Shown: piece by piece, positions 8,155 to 17,355 of the stretch
Numbering within the stretch: the stretch's first letter is position 1
Layout of the letters: the number at the start of each line of letters is the position of its first letter
From: WTGA01 sp965214055
GTDB taxonomy: Bacteria > Pseudomonadota > Gammaproteobacteria > Arenicellales > Poriferihabitantaceae
Direction: 5' to 3'
NCBI GenBank assembly: GCA_965214055.1
Contig: OZ243931.1
Span: forward strand, 2,852,001-2,916,000
DNA length: 64,000 bases
Program-made: the position numbers and the translations under genes
The notes under the pieces: model-generated
Seen by the model: the letters and a program-made list of their open reading frames with translations, nothing else
What the model was told of the DNA's origin: nothing
Database searches by the model: none

Positions 8155-8499
8155 ACGGCTGCACCATCGCGCCATCTGTCGGCGGACAAGGCTGATTGTC
8201 CGGTGGGCACGCGGCAACGGGTTGTCGGAAATCTCTGAAGATCATTGAACGGTTCCCGCGGGTTTCCACCCGTCTCCCCAGAAACCACAGGGCGGGCAGA
8301 TCATGTGCTACTTAACCGGACAAATCATGAACTCCTAACATGCCATGACGGCACCGTTGCATCATACTGGTCGTTGTAGCAAAATGCTTTCGAGGATCCG
8401 AAACTCAGAAAAAATCGATGTCACAGCGGGCATCGCCAGATTGTCAACCTGAACCGGGAGTCCGATCCTTCGCCCACGTAATACTGACGAAGAAATATC
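8155..8499. other. Intergenic region, no gene seen
   Basis: About 345 bases lie between the Rieske gene and the THI5-type receptor. A short inverted repeat (CGGACA ... TGTCCG, about 8191-8210) could form a hairpin after the Rieske gene but has no T-run. The region otherwise shows no coding frame with recognisable content; it must hold the promoter of the receptor gene. Confidence 0.35.
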
Positions 8500-9495
8500 A
8501 TGAAAAAACTGATTTCCCTGGCGACTCTGGGGCTTTTGTTCCTCGGCTATTTTCCATCCCCGGCGAATGCGGATATGGTGACGCTACAGCTCAGGTGGAT
8601 CACGCAGGCACAATTTTCCGGGTATTATGTGGCTCTCGACAAGGGCTTCTACGCCCAGGAAGGACTGGAAGTCACCATTCAACCCGGGGGATCTGATGTG
8701 AAGACGATATCGACCATTGCGGATGGTCATGCCGATGTCATCGTGGAATGGATGCCACCGGCGCTGGCGGCAAGAGAACAGGGAATTGCACTGGTGAATA
8801 TCGCACAGCCGTTCAAATCATCCGGCATGGTGCTGGTTTGCCGGAAGGATGCTGGCATTGCGACCAGTGCCGACTTTCGCGGCAAGAAAATCGCGGTCTG
8901 GTTCTCCGGAAATGAATACCCGTTCCTGAACTGGATGAGCCAACTCGGCATCCCGGTCACGGGAGGCCCTGACGGCATCGAACTGCTCCCGCAGGATTTC
9001 AATATAGACCCGCTTCTTGATCGGCAGGCTGCCTGTATTTCCGCTCTGTCGTACAACCAGTACGGACAGGTCCTGGACGCGGGCGTGTCGCCGGATGAAC
9101 TTGTGGTGTTCAGGTATGAGGACCACGGGGTCTCAACACTTGAAGACGGACTGTATGTTCTTGAAGAGAAGCTCGGTGACCCGGCCTTTAGGGACCGGAT
9201 GGTGCGTTTCGTACGCGCTTCCTTGAGAGGCTGGAGATATGCCGTGCAGCATCCCGAAGAAACGGTCGAGATCATTCTGGACAACGACTCGACCGGAACC
9301 CTGACCGAAAAACATCAGACACGCATGATGGGCGAGATCGTCCGCCTGGTTACCGGGACGGATGGATCGCTTCGCCCGTCTGATTATCAACGAACGGTGG
9401 CCACTTTGCTTTCGGGCAGCTCGGACCCGGTGATCACCCGGGAACCGGAGGGTGCCTGGACCCACGAGATCACGGATGCCACCGAGGACTACTGA
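8500..9495 (+). CDS. ABC-type substrate-binding protein, NMT1/THI5-like
   Basis: This 331-residue exported binding protein has a signal peptide (MKKLISLATLGLLFLGYF, likely cut after ANA near residue 24). The mature start LQLRWITQAQFSGYYVALDKGFYAQEGLEVTIQPGG is the hallmark of the NMT1/THI5 (SsuA/TauA/ThiY) family. Such receptors deliver pyrimidine thiamine precursors, sulfonates, riboflavin or similar small molecules to an ABC permease. No permease or ATPase gene lies near it, so it is an orphan in this window and its ligand is unknown. The gene follows the Rieske gene on the same strand but is separated by 345 bases. Confidence 0.8.
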   Translation: MKKLISLATLGLLFLGYFPSPANADMVTLQLRWITQAQFSGYYVALDKGFYAQEGLEVTIQPGGSDVKTISTIADGHADVIVEWMPPALAAREQGIALVNIAQPFKSSGMVLVCRKDAGIATSADFRGKKIAVWFSGNEYPFLNWMSQLGIPVTGGPDGIELLPQDFNIDPLLDRQAACISALSYNQYGQVLDAGVSPDELVVFRYEDHGVSTLEDGLYVLEEKLGDPAFRDRMVRFVRASLRGWRYAVQHPEETVEIILDNDSTGTLTEKHQTRMMGEIVRLVTGTDGSLRPSDYQRTVATLLSGSSDPVITREPEGAWTHEITDATEDY

Positions 9496-9676
9496 TCCCC
9501 GGTGAGCCCAATGAACGCAGCCCCGGGGCTGCTTTGCCGATGGGGCGCTTCGAATCCGGGTGTCTGGTCTGACCACTGGCCCCGCCAGAAAAACCGCCTT
9601 CCCCCTCACGGTACCGCAGGATAGGGAAACCCGGCAATTCTTGATCAGGCATTTCAGCCCGGAAAACAATAACAGC

Positions 9677-10615
9677 ATGGACATAAGCAAATTATCCAAA
9701 GCCCAGGGCTGCCTGCTTGGCCAGCTTGCCGGCGATGCACTGGGCAGCCTGGTTGAATTTGAGCCCCCGGATACCATCCGGCATCGTTATCCTGAAGGCG
9801 TCCGGAAAATGGCGGATGGCGGGACATGGAATTCCCTGGCGGGTCAACCCACCGATGATTCGGAAATGGCGCTTCTCCTTGCCCGGATGCTGGCAAAAAA
9901 AAGAGACTATGAACCCGGAGCTGCCCTGGCTGAATATCAATACTGGTTGAGTTCCGGGCCATTTGACTGCGGCCTGACGATTTCCGCCGGTCTGCAGGGG
10001 AATCCAAATCCATCCAGTCAGGCCAATGGGGCCTTAATGCGGGTCAGTCCGATTGGGATTTTCGGGGCCAACCATGAATTGGGTCAGACTGCAAAATGGG
10101 CCCGGCAGGATGCCGCCCTGACCCATCCCAACCCGGTTTGCCTGCAGGCCAACGCCCTGTTTGCCATGGCGATCGCCCACTGTATCCGATTTTCAATGGA
10201 ACCGGACCGGCTGTATCATCTGCTTGTGGTCTGGGCAAGGGAAATGCCGGTCGATGGTGCATTACTGGCTGCGGTTGAAACCGCTGCATCAAACCCGCCG
10301 GATGAGTATGTGCAACGGCAGGGCTGGGTACTGATCGCTTTCCAGAATGCCCTCTACCAGCTGCTCCACGCGCCAAACCTGGAAGAAGGTGTGGTGGAGA
10401 CCGTCATGCAGGGTGGCGACACCGATACCAATGCGGCAATTTGCGGAGCACTGTTGGGCGCAGTATACGGCCGGGAAGCCATTCCGGCACAGTGGCTGGA
10501 CTGCCTGTTGTGCTGTCGTCCCGCGGCGGGCAATCCCCAGGTTCACCATCCTCGTCCAGAATGTTTCTGGCCCATTGATGCACTGGAACTGGCTGAAAAA
10601 TTGATTGAGGACTGA
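9677..10615 (+). CDS. ADP-ribosylglycohydrolase family protein
   Basis: This 312-residue protein has the three metal-binding signatures of the DraG/ARH family: GDALGSLVEF (about residues 19-28), PTDDSEM (about 58-64) and GGDTDTNAAICGALLGA near residue 250. Members remove ADP-ribose from arginine or other acceptors in an Mg-dependent reaction; many paralogues act on small molecules instead. The ATG at 9677 begins the conserved part directly, so the upstream in-frame extension is left out. No mono-ADP-ribosyltransferase and no nitrogenase genes are nearby, so the nitrogenase-switch role of DraG itself is not implied. Confidence 0.85.
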   Translation: MDISKLSKAQGCLLGQLAGDALGSLVEFEPPDTIRHRYPEGVRKMADGGTWNSLAGQPTDDSEMALLLARMLAKKRDYEPGAALAEYQYWLSSGPFDCGLTISAGLQGNPNPSSQANGALMRVSPIGIFGANHELGQTAKWARQDAALTHPNPVCLQANALFAMAIAHCIRFSMEPDRLYHLLVVWAREMPVDGALLAAVETAASNPPDEYVQRQGWVLIAFQNALYQLLHAPNLEEGVVETVMQGGDTDTNAAICGALLGAVYGREAIPAQWLDCLLCCRPAAGNPQVHHPRPECFWPIDALELAEKLIED

Positions 10616-10720
10616 ACTTTCTCACCCGAGTATCCACTGCCCTCCCTGAAATCTTCTCGCGGTCTTGCAGGCACAAGGTAAACGGCCCGAAAATCAACGC
10701 CGCAAAACCAGTGCTGCACG

Positions 10721-10966
10721 GTGGCAGAGAGCGTGGCCGATGCTTTTATCCAGCGCGGGCCGCTAATTCTGCATGAAAGAGCATTGGAGGAGGCAATTGC
10801 ACGGGCAATGGCCGGTGATGATGAGCCGGTCACAGACAGGCGCATTCTGGATAAATTCGTCGAGCAACTTTCCCACCTGGGTTATATCTGGCAACCCGAA
10901 GGGGCTGATCACGAACCCGGCATCCCGAGCCTGATGCCCTGTATACAGGAATATTCTCAGACCTGA
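10721..10966 (+). CDS. Possible small hypothetical protein
   Basis: A GTG-initiated frame of 81 residues follows the ADP-ribosylglycohydrolase gene by about 105 bases. The translation is acidic and protein-like (HERALEEAIARAMAGDDEPVTD, EQLSHLGYIWQPEGADHEPG, PSLMPC) with no low complexity. I recognise no family. A strong ribosome site is not visible. It may be the 3' remnant of a longer gene rather than an intact one. Low confidence. Confidence 0.3.
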   Translation: MAESVADAFIQRGPLILHERALEEAIARAMAGDDEPVTDRRILDKFVEQLSHLGYIWQPEGADHEPGIPSLMPCIQEYSQT

Positions 10967-11132
10967 TTTAGGCAATACAGGAAAAAATAAAAATTTTTCC
11001 AGACTGATTTGCCCTGACAGGATTGCAATCATAAATCAAACAAACACTCGCAATTCCTGTTTGATTTTTGAATAATGAAATTGTCGGCTCCATGTTCGGG
11101 TACAAGCCGTTCTCGCTGGATGGGATGTGGGA
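10967..11132. other. AT-rich intergenic region with weak hairpins
   Basis: The end of the possible small gene is followed by an A/T-rich inverted repeat (GGAAAAA ... TTTTTCC, 10979-10999). Further on is an 8-base inverted repeat ATCAAACA ... TGTTTGAT (11034-11064) followed by a short T-run on the plus strand. Either could act as a weak terminator between the converging genes. Confidence 0.3.
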
Positions 11133-11912
11133 TTATCGCCCAGACCGGCTCGCCCTCCTTAACCTGCGGTCCAGGCCGTCCAGGCCGTCTTCCAGCACTT
11201 TCAACAGACCGGCATCCCTGTGGTGATTGAGCAACTGGGTATTCAGCCCTCCCTCTGTAGAAAGGTCTTTCATCGCTTCCAGAAACCGTTTTTTGCCATC
11301 CTTTGGCATACTGCCCAAATAACCGGAAACCAGAGAGGAAACATACATCTCCGCATCCCGGGGATTGCCGGCTTTCGACCCCAGCCATCGGCTGGTGCAA
11401 TCCAATTGCGCCATCAGAACAGAAAGGACCGCGGTGGCAGCGAAATGCGGACCCATGGCCTCCTCCGAAGATTGGGGAATAATGGTGTTTTCCTGGCCGA
11501 ACAGCATCGTCAGAACACGGGATCGGGGATACACCGGCAAAGGGCATCCGCCGGTTTCAATAAAGGGCAAGGGTATGGTCATGCACGGGTCCCTGGCCGG
11601 CGCAATCAGCGTACCGACTTCTGACAGGCTGATATCCGCCATGACGGAAATCACCCGCTGTCCATCCCGGAAGATGAGTCCGGGCAAAACCTCCCTTGCT
11701 ACGCCGGCAAGGAGACTGAGTATCACGACATCAGAGTGATCCAATACCCACTGATTATTTCCGACCGAGATGTTACGGAATAAATTCGACAACCTGCGGG
11801 TCGTGGATTCTGATCGCCTCGACAACGAAATGCTGGCATTCGGAAAGTTCCGGCAAAGAGAGCGAACCATTGGTTCGGCAATCAATCCGCAACCTAGAAA
11901 CCCGATATTCAT
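11133..11912 (-). CDS. Pyrroline-5-carboxylate-reductase-like NAD(P)-dependent oxidoreductase
   Basis: This 259-residue protein starts MNIGFLGCGLIAEPMVRSL, the Rossmann dinucleotide motif of the ProC/F420-oxidoreductase superfamily. The middle part (SDVVILSLLAGVAREVLPGL, RVISVMADIS) and the C-terminal helical dimer region (MGPHFAATAVLSVLMAQLD, AEMYVSSLVSGYLGSM) follow the ProC plan. Genuine ProC makes proline from pyrroline-5-carboxylate. Here the conserved C-terminal AxTG-type substrate loop looks altered (DLSTEGGLNTQLL), so another imine or semialdehyde substrate is possible. It is the last gene downstream of the B12-binding protein (126-base gap) and M20 deacylase, hinting at a shared pathway. 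Confidence 0.75.
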   Translation of the reverse strand: MNIGFLGCGLIAEPMVRSLCRNFPNASISLSRRSESTTRRLSNLFRNISVGNNQWVLDHSDVVILSLLAGVAREVLPGLIFRDGQRVISVMADISLSEVGTLIAPARDPCMTIPLPFIETGGCPLPVYPRSRVLTMLFGQENTIIPQSSEEAMGPHFAATAVLSVLMAQLDCTSRWLGSKAGNPRDAEMYVSSLVSGYLGSMPKDGKKRFLEAMKDLSTEGGLNTQLLNHHRDAGLLKVLEDGLDGLDRRLRRASRSGR

Positions 11913-12038
11913 CCTGTTATCCTGAAGCAGCCAGGGAAGGCGGCACCTCCCGATCCTGGGTTATTTGAACCGGATAGACCGACCGAACAGTGGATGCTGA
12001 CGGGATGATCTGTAAATCTTTCAAGAAAGCACTCCGGA

Positions 12039-13811
12039 TCATTGTTTTTTCTTTTTTCTCGCCAGATCGATCAAACAAGGCATCGCATCCTGGAAATGAT
12101 TACAGACCACCGCTCCCAACCCCTCCAGGTCCGAGGTTACATCTTTGGGAAGAGAAGTTGTGCTCTTTGAGGGGATTTCATTGAGTCGCCCCCCAATCAA
12201 TACGGGAATATCCACCCCCGCTTCCACCAGTTCGTCCTTCAACTGTTGGAAATAAGTCAGTGCCACCCCGTTGTAGGTGCTTAGTGCGATGGCATCCGCA
12301 TGAGAGGCTTCGGCAGTTTTTGCCAGAGTGTGGGGGTTCGTTGAAATTCCACCATCCACCACCGCAATATCCAGTCTCTCGAAGATACCCTCAATCAGCA
12401 TCTTGCCGTGTTCATGTACATCCGTAGTCGCCACAACGATGTTCAAACGCTTGCCGAACAGCTTGCCCGCGTCGTGGTATTCCAGCTGCTCCAGATTCAT
12501 CTCCACCGCCTGGCGGAGGGAGCGGACAGTGTCCGACAAAACAACGGAACAACGATTCTGCCTGCGGAGGTCAAGCTGGCCGGGACCGTACAGCTGTTCC
12601 AGTTTTTTCCCTCCGATACGGCGGATGGCCAGAAACATTTCAAATGGATCATGGATATCAATTCCACTGGTTTCAAATCCCGACATCAGGTTGTTCCTGA
12701 ACTGTTCGGCCCCGGCAATCAGCTTCTCCACGAGATGGTCCACCGCGGAAGCATTCGTGACCGGTTGAAATGTTTTGCTTTGCTCGATCATCCGGTGTGC
12801 AAACAACTGCGCATCCATGATTTCGTCCCTGTCCGGGATGCGCTGATTTTCGGTCACCGGTACCGGATTGATGGCATGACCACTGGGCGTGTCGCGCTGG
12901 GCCTGTATGTCAACCAGCAAATAGCTTGCCAGGCTGGCGTAGTTTTGTGCGGCGGTTCCCTGGTATGCCACGGTATTGCCATACACCATGGTCCCCGGCT
13001 GGGGACTGATTCTGGCCAGGGCCTTGTGGAAGGCATGCCGCACAACCGGGGTGCTGTAGTGATGCCCGAAACAGTGCGATACCGTTCCCCCGATGAGGTC
13101 TTCAACCAGGTAGATCTCGATGAGCACGGCTCCCAGTGCACAGGCCAAATCATGAAATACGGCTGCAAAACCATCATCAAGGTTGGAATGCACCAGCACA
13201 TCCACAGGTTGTGCCGCCATCAGCGCCAGGGCTGAAACCGTGGATTCCGTGGTTTTGACATCATCCTCCCAGCCGGGGAGCCGGAAGGTGAAATACTGGC
13301 CAAGATTGCCAATGCTGGTGGCACCGGCGCTCAACGCATGTTGGGTATTTTCCAGCGCAGCCGGGAACCCAAGCACAAAATCACCATAGTGGGAGGCCAC
13401 CGGAGCCGCATTGCTCAGTGAAACAAAATCTTCCGTATTTTCAAGGATTAATCCGGTACCCTGCATTCGGTTTGTCCGGATTTCTTTCGGAAAGCCCATG
13501 GACCAGTCCAGGCAAATCCCATATCTGTCGACGGTCACACCCCGGGCCAGGCATCTTTCATAAATTTCCGAACAGGCAGCCAGACTCCTGGAGTGGTCCC
13601 GGTACCCGATTTGTGCATGCTGCATGATTCGTCCGGTCTGAATATGGAGTCTTTTATAGTCCGCTTCACTGCGGCATCCGGTCCCCCGCAGGAATTCCGA
13701 ATGCCCCACCCCCCAAACCTTTGCCAGTGATTTGCCACGATCGAGGATTTCCCGGGAATCGGGCAGCTCCGTTTCAGGGAAAACCTCCGACCGGACAATA
13801 GGCTCAATCAT
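12039..13811 (-). CDS. Cobalamin-binding mutase-like protein (GlmE-GlmS-like fusion)
   Basis: The 590-residue protein ends in a B12-binding Rossmann domain. It has D464-x-H466-x-x-G469 (DVHEHGK), the base-off histidine motif, then ALSTYNG and VLIGGRLN, the counterparts of the SxL and GG motifs. The first 430 residues resemble, distantly, the barrel of glutamate mutase epsilon subunits (SAGATSIGNLGQYFTF, CFGHHYSTPVV). In glutamate mutase these are two separate chains. A fused isomerase acting on an amino acid is therefore plausible, but the substrate is unknown. Translation starts 12 bases after the M20 deacylase stop, which indicates co-transcription. The protein ends in a basic tail (KKKKQ). 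Confidence 0.7.
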   Translation of the reverse strand: MIEPIVRSEVFPETELPDSREILDRGKSLAKVWGVGHSEFLRGTGCRSEADYKRLHIQTGRIMQHAQIGYRDHSRSLAACSEIYERCLARGVTVDRYGICLDWSMGFPKEIRTNRMQGTGLILENTEDFVSLSNAAPVASHYGDFVLGFPAALENTQHALSAGATSIGNLGQYFTFRLPGWEDDVKTTESTVSALALMAAQPVDVLVHSNLDDGFAAVFHDLACALGAVLIEIYLVEDLIGGTVSHCFGHHYSTPVVRHAFHKALARISPQPGTMVYGNTVAYQGTAAQNYASLASYLLVDIQAQRDTPSGHAINPVPVTENQRIPDRDEIMDAQLFAHRMIEQSKTFQPVTNASAVDHLVEKLIAGAEQFRNNLMSGFETSGIDIHDPFEMFLAIRRIGGKKLEQLYGPGQLDLRRQNRCSVVLSDTVRSLRQAVEMNLEQLEYHDAGKLFGKRLNIVVATTDVHEHGKMLIEGIFERLDIAVVDGGISTNPHTLAKTAEASHADAIALSTYNGVALTYFQQLKDELVEAGVDIPVLIGGRLNEIPSKSTTSLPKDVTSDLEGLGAVVCNHFQDAMPCLIDLARKKKKQ

Positions 13812-13823
13812 GCGGTACCCCGT

Positions 13824-14978
13824 TTATTCGCACATCCGGTCCAGCAATCGAGCCAGAAACGCATCGCAGTGAGCCAGCTGGGACTGCTCGATGAATTCAT
13901 CCGGTTTGTGTCCCTGTTCCATGGAGCCCGGACCACATACCACGGTGGGGAGGCCCAGGCGAGCCTGGAACAATCCTCCTTCCGTCCCGAAATCAACCTT
14001 GATGGGACAATCCGCTTGTGCCAGCTTGCGAACAAAGGTCACCACCTCGTCGTCGGCAGCCGTATTCAGTGAAGGATATTCATTAAAGATTTCCAACTCG
14101 ATTTTCGCCTGGGGAAAACGCGTTGAATACTGCGCGGTGATCGCATTGGCCAGGTCCCGGATTCGGGCCATGATTCCCACCGGGTCATCGGATGCCAGGT
14201 TTCGGATTTCGAACCTGAACTCGCAGCATTGTGGAATAATGTTCAGTGCCGTGCCACCCTGGATGGTGCCGACATGCACGGTGGTGTACGGCACACCATA
14301 CATTTCATCCCGTTCACCAGTGGCCTGGATTTCCGACTGGATTTCCCGGATGCCATGAATCATCTCGGTCGCCAGATAAATGGAATTCAGACCGTGGGTG
14401 GCCATGGCAGAATGGGCTTCGACCCCCCGGCATCGACAGACCGCGGCCGTTTTCCCCTTGTGGGCAATGGCCACCTCAAGGGAGGTGGGCTCGCCGATGA
14501 TACAAAACCCGGGTGGTTGGTCGGCAGCTTGAAGCATCTCAATCATTCGGCGCACCCCCACACATCCGATTTCCTCGTCATAGGAAAACGCCAGGTGAAC
14601 GGGGTATTTCAAATGCCGTGCCTGGGCCCCGGGAATCATGGCCAGTACCGAAGCAATGAACCCTTTCATATCCGTCGTACCCCGCCCGTAAAAACAATTG
14701 TCTTTACGGGTCAATTTAAAAGGATCCACGGTCCAGTGCTGGCCATCCGTGGGCACGACATCCGTGTGCCCGGAAAGCAGGACCCCCCCGGGACCTTCCG
14801 GCCCGAATACCGCATACAGATTGGCCTTTGTCCGTTCCTCGTTAAACGTTAATGTTGGTTCAATACCCATCTCACCCAGATACGACGCCATGTACTGAAT
14901 CATCTCCAGGTTGCTGTCCCGACTGACCGTTGGGAACGAAACCAGTTTTTCCAGAATATGTTCGGTATCGGTGGGCAT
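13824..14978 (-). CDS. M20-family deacylase, acetylornithine deacetylase (ArgE)-like
   Basis: This 384-residue metallohydrolase carries the full M20 set: SGHTDVVPTDG (metal His), GRGTTDMKGFIA (bridging Asp), YDEEIGCVGVR (catalytic Glu pair), GEPTSLEVAIAHKG and VCGPGSMEQGHKPDEFIE (C-terminal His). Overall similarity is to ArgE, which removes acetyl from N2-acetylornithine, but related enzymes deacylate other N-acyl amino acids, including in ectoine breakdown. There is no arginine-biosynthesis gene around it. Its partners are a cobalamin-binding mutase-like protein and a ProC-like reductase immediately downstream, so a catabolic N-acyl amino acid substrate is more likely here than arginine synthesis. 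Confidence 0.85.
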   Translation of the reverse strand: MPTDTEHILEKLVSFPTVSRDSNLEMIQYMASYLGEMGIEPTLTFNEERTKANLYAVFGPEGPGGVLLSGHTDVVPTDGQHWTVDPFKLTRKDNCFYGRGTTDMKGFIASVLAMIPGAQARHLKYPVHLAFSYDEEIGCVGVRRMIEMLQAADQPPGFCIIGEPTSLEVAIAHKGKTAAVCRCRGVEAHSAMATHGLNSIYLATEMIHGIREIQSEIQATGERDEMYGVPYTTVHVGTIQGGTALNIIPQCCEFRFEIRNLASDDPVGIMARIRDLANAITAQYSTRFPQAKIELEIFNEYPSLNTAADDEVVTFVRKLAQADCPIKVDFGTEGGLFQARLGLPTVVCGPGSMEQGHKPDEFIEQSQLAHCDAFLARLLDRMCE

Positions 14979-15088
14979 GCAATGCCGGTCAGGGTATCTG
15001 GTCAGCAGGTGACTGGGGTTCGGTTTTGTATCCCGGGAAAACCGGAATTGAGTGAAAAGTCGATGCCAAGGAAACCGGGACCAATGGA

Positions 15089-16072
15089 TTATTGCAAACG
15101 AATGGAGCGATCAAGCAGCATGCTGGAGAGTGTCGTACCGATCCGGTCGGCGAATTGCTCCATGAAGGTTGGGCGATAAGAGTAGTCCACCAGCATTTCC
15201 GCCCCCAGGATTTCCCGGGCGATCAACTGGGTACTTCCGAACCGGTCCACCAGGCCCAGTGCAAGAGCGGTTTCTCCGCTCCAGAGTAACCCGCTGAATA
15301 TTTCCGACTCATTGCCGCTGAGCCGGTCCCCCCGCCCCGACCGGACCGCATTGATGAACTGCTGGTGCACTTCGTCAATCATCGTTTGTGCATGGTGCTT
15401 CTGGGCTCGTGTGACCGGGCTGAACGGGTCCAGGAGTGCCTTGTTTTCTCCAGCGACGATCAATCGACGCTCCACACCCAGCTTCTCCATGGCCCCCACA
15501 AACCCGAAACCGTTCATGAGCACACCGATGGACCCGACAATACTGGATGGGTGGGCAAATATTTCGTCCGCCGCCACCGCAATGTAATACCCGCCGGATG
15601 CACAGACATCCGTTACCGCCGCATACACCGGCTTGTCTGGGTACAGGACCTTCAGACGGGTGATTTCCTCATTGATCTGTGCCGCCTGCACCGGGGTCCC
15701 GCCAGGACTGTTGATCCTGAGGATGACTCCCACCGATGACGCGGCACTGAACGCATTCCGGAGACTTTGATTGATATTGTCCGCGGACAGGTCATTGGGG
15801 CCAATAATTCCATTGATCTCAACCATGGCGGTATGTTCACCACCAACCATGGCTTCATCTTCGGTGAACTGGACGATGATGGCCCCCCCAATGAAAAGAA
15901 ACAGTACCAGTTTGAAGAAAATCCCCCACCGGCGACGCAGCCTTTGTTCCTGCACATACTCCTGGACCGCGGACGCAAGCATTCGGTCTGTGGCGGCATT
16001 TCTTCCCTCGCCACCGGGTGTCTGCGAAGCATGCGGGGTCGTATAGGGTGATTTATTTTTTCCAAACAACAT
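15089..16072 (-). CDS. sppA: S49-family signal peptide peptidase, SppA-like
   Basis: This 327-residue membrane-anchored protease has one transmembrane helix (about residues 51-68, IFFKLVLFLFIGGAIIV) preceded by a basic stretch RLRRRW. The soluble domain carries the Ser/Lys dyad: Ser159 in DVCASGGYYIA and Lys211 in GENKALLDPF. ILRINSPGG forms the oxyanion region. SppA digests leftover signal peptides in the inner membrane. The length corresponds to the short, single-domain form rather than the 618-residue E. coli protein. It lies 59 bases downstream of the CoA-transferase on the same strand, probably by chance of layout rather than function. Confidence 0.9.
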   Translation of the reverse strand: MLFGKNKSPYTTPHASQTPGGEGRNAATDRMLASAVQEYVQEQRLRRRWGIFFKLVLFLFIGGAIIVQFTEDEAMVGGEHTAMVEINGIIGPNDLSADNINQSLRNAFSAASSVGVILRINSPGGTPVQAAQINEEITRLKVLYPDKPVYAAVTDVCASGGYYIAVAADEIFAHPSSIVGSIGVLMNGFGFVGAMEKLGVERRLIVAGENKALLDPFSPVTRAQKHHAQTMIDEVHQQFINAVRSGRGDRLSGNESEIFSGLLWSGETALALGLVDRFGSTQLIAREILGAEMLVDYSYRPTFMEQFADRIGTTLSSMLLDRSIRLQ

Positions 16073-16131
16073 TCGTTTTCCTCATGAAACGATGATTCTG
16101 CTCATGTAATTCTGCTCAGGGGTAAACCCGC

Positions 16132-17355
16132 CTAGATCACCTGCTCTTTGCGAAGTTTGTCAATCTGTTCTTCACTATACATCAATATATTGCCCAGCAC
16201 ATCCGCGGTATCCGCTCCGTGCACAGGGGGTGCTTTTCGATATTCAATCCCGGATCGGGAAAATTTCAGGGGATTGGCCACTCCCGGCACACTGCCGGCA
16301 ACCGGATGCTCCAGGTCAATGCGCATGTTTCGTGCAAGGACCTGGGGGTGGTTGAATACCTGCTCGATAGTATTGATGACCGAACACGGAACGCCCATGG
16401 CGGGCAGTTCGGACAGCCAGCGGGAGTTGGGGTATTTCGCTATCTCATTAGATATTATATCAATCAGTTGTGTCCTGTTTTTAATTCTTTTTCCATTTGT
16501 TTCGTACCGTTCATCCCTGGATAAATGGGGCAACCCGATACTCTGGCACAACCATGCAAACTGGTGGTCATTGCCAACCGCAATGATAATCTCTCCGTCC
16601 AGAGTCTTGAATGGCTGGTACGGCACCAGGTTGGGATGCTCGTTTCCCGTCCGTCCCGGAACCTGCCCCCCGATCAGGTAATTCATCGCCTGGTTCATCA
16701 GCCAGCCTACCTGGGAATCGAGTAACGCCAGATCGATGCGCTGCCCCTCTCCGGTTTGACTGCGGTGGTGCAGTGCCGACAGTACACCGATTGTCGCGAA
16801 CAGACCGGCATTGATATCCACAATGGGAACCCCGACCCGCTGTGGTCCACCCCCCGGAACACCATCCGGCAACCCGGTAATGCTCATCAACCCGCCGAGT
16901 CCCTGGATCAGGTAGTCGTATCCGGGCTGACTGGCCAATGGCCCGGTCTGGCCAAATCCCGTAATCGAGACATAAATCAGCCCCGGGTGGAGGGTGTGCA
17001 GGGCGTCATAACCCAACCCCATTTTCTCCAGGTCCCCCACCTTGAAGTTTTCGATCAGAATATCGGATTCGGTAGCCAGATCCCGGAGTATCCGGCCCCC
17101 TTTTTCGGACTTCATGTTGACGGTAACCGAACGTTTGTTCCGGTTCGCACTGAAAAAATAGGCCGCATCCTCCGTTTCATTTCCTTCCCGGTCCCGAAGC
17201 CAGGGCGGCCCCCAGCGGCGGGTATCATCCCCTCTTTCCGGGTGTTCAATTTTAATGATGTCCGCACCGAGGTCCCCCAGAATCTGCGTACACCAGGGGC
17301 CGGCAAGGACCCGGGTCAGGTCCAGGATACGGATTCCATCAAGGGGACCCGCCAT
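16132..17355 (-). CDS. Family III CoA-transferase (CaiB/BaiF type)
   Basis: This 407-residue protein begins with the typical PLDGIRILDLTRVLAGPWCTQILGDLGADIIKIE and continues with NRNKRSVTVNMKSEKG, ILIENFKVGDLEKMGLGYD, ITGFGQTGPLASQPGYDYLIQGLGGLMSITG and VGVPIVDINAGLFA, which carries the catalytic Asp. Family III enzymes move CoA between carboxylic acids through an aspartyl-CoA anhydride. The acids cannot be inferred; formate/oxalate, malate, mesaconate and 3-sulfinopropionate enzymes all belong here. Its ATG overlaps the thiolase TAA by one base (TAATG), showing translational coupling and suggesting that the two act on connected CoA esters. Confidence 0.9.
   Translation of the reverse strand: MAGPLDGIRILDLTRVLAGPWCTQILGDLGADIIKIEHPERGDDTRRWGPPWLRDREGNETEDAAYFFSANRNKRSVTVNMKSEKGGRILRDLATESDILIENFKVGDLEKMGLGYDALHTLHPGLIYVSITGFGQTGPLASQPGYDYLIQGLGGLMSITGLPDGVPGGGPQRVGVPIVDINAGLFATIGVLSALHHRSQTGEGQRIDLALLDSQVGWLMNQAMNYLIGGQVPGRTGNEHPNLVPYQPFKTLDGEIIIAVGNDHQFAWLCQSIGLPHLSRDERYETNGKRIKNRTQLIDIISNEIAKYPNSRWLSELPAMGVPCSVINTIEQVFNHPQVLARNMRIDLEHPVAGSVPGVANPLKFSRSGIEYRKAPPVHGADTADVLGNILMYSEEQIDKLRKEQVI

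Noticed and set aside
9560..9676. N-terminal extension of the ADP-ribosylglycohydrolase
   Set aside because: The family match begins directly after ATG 9677, and the extension has no similarity.
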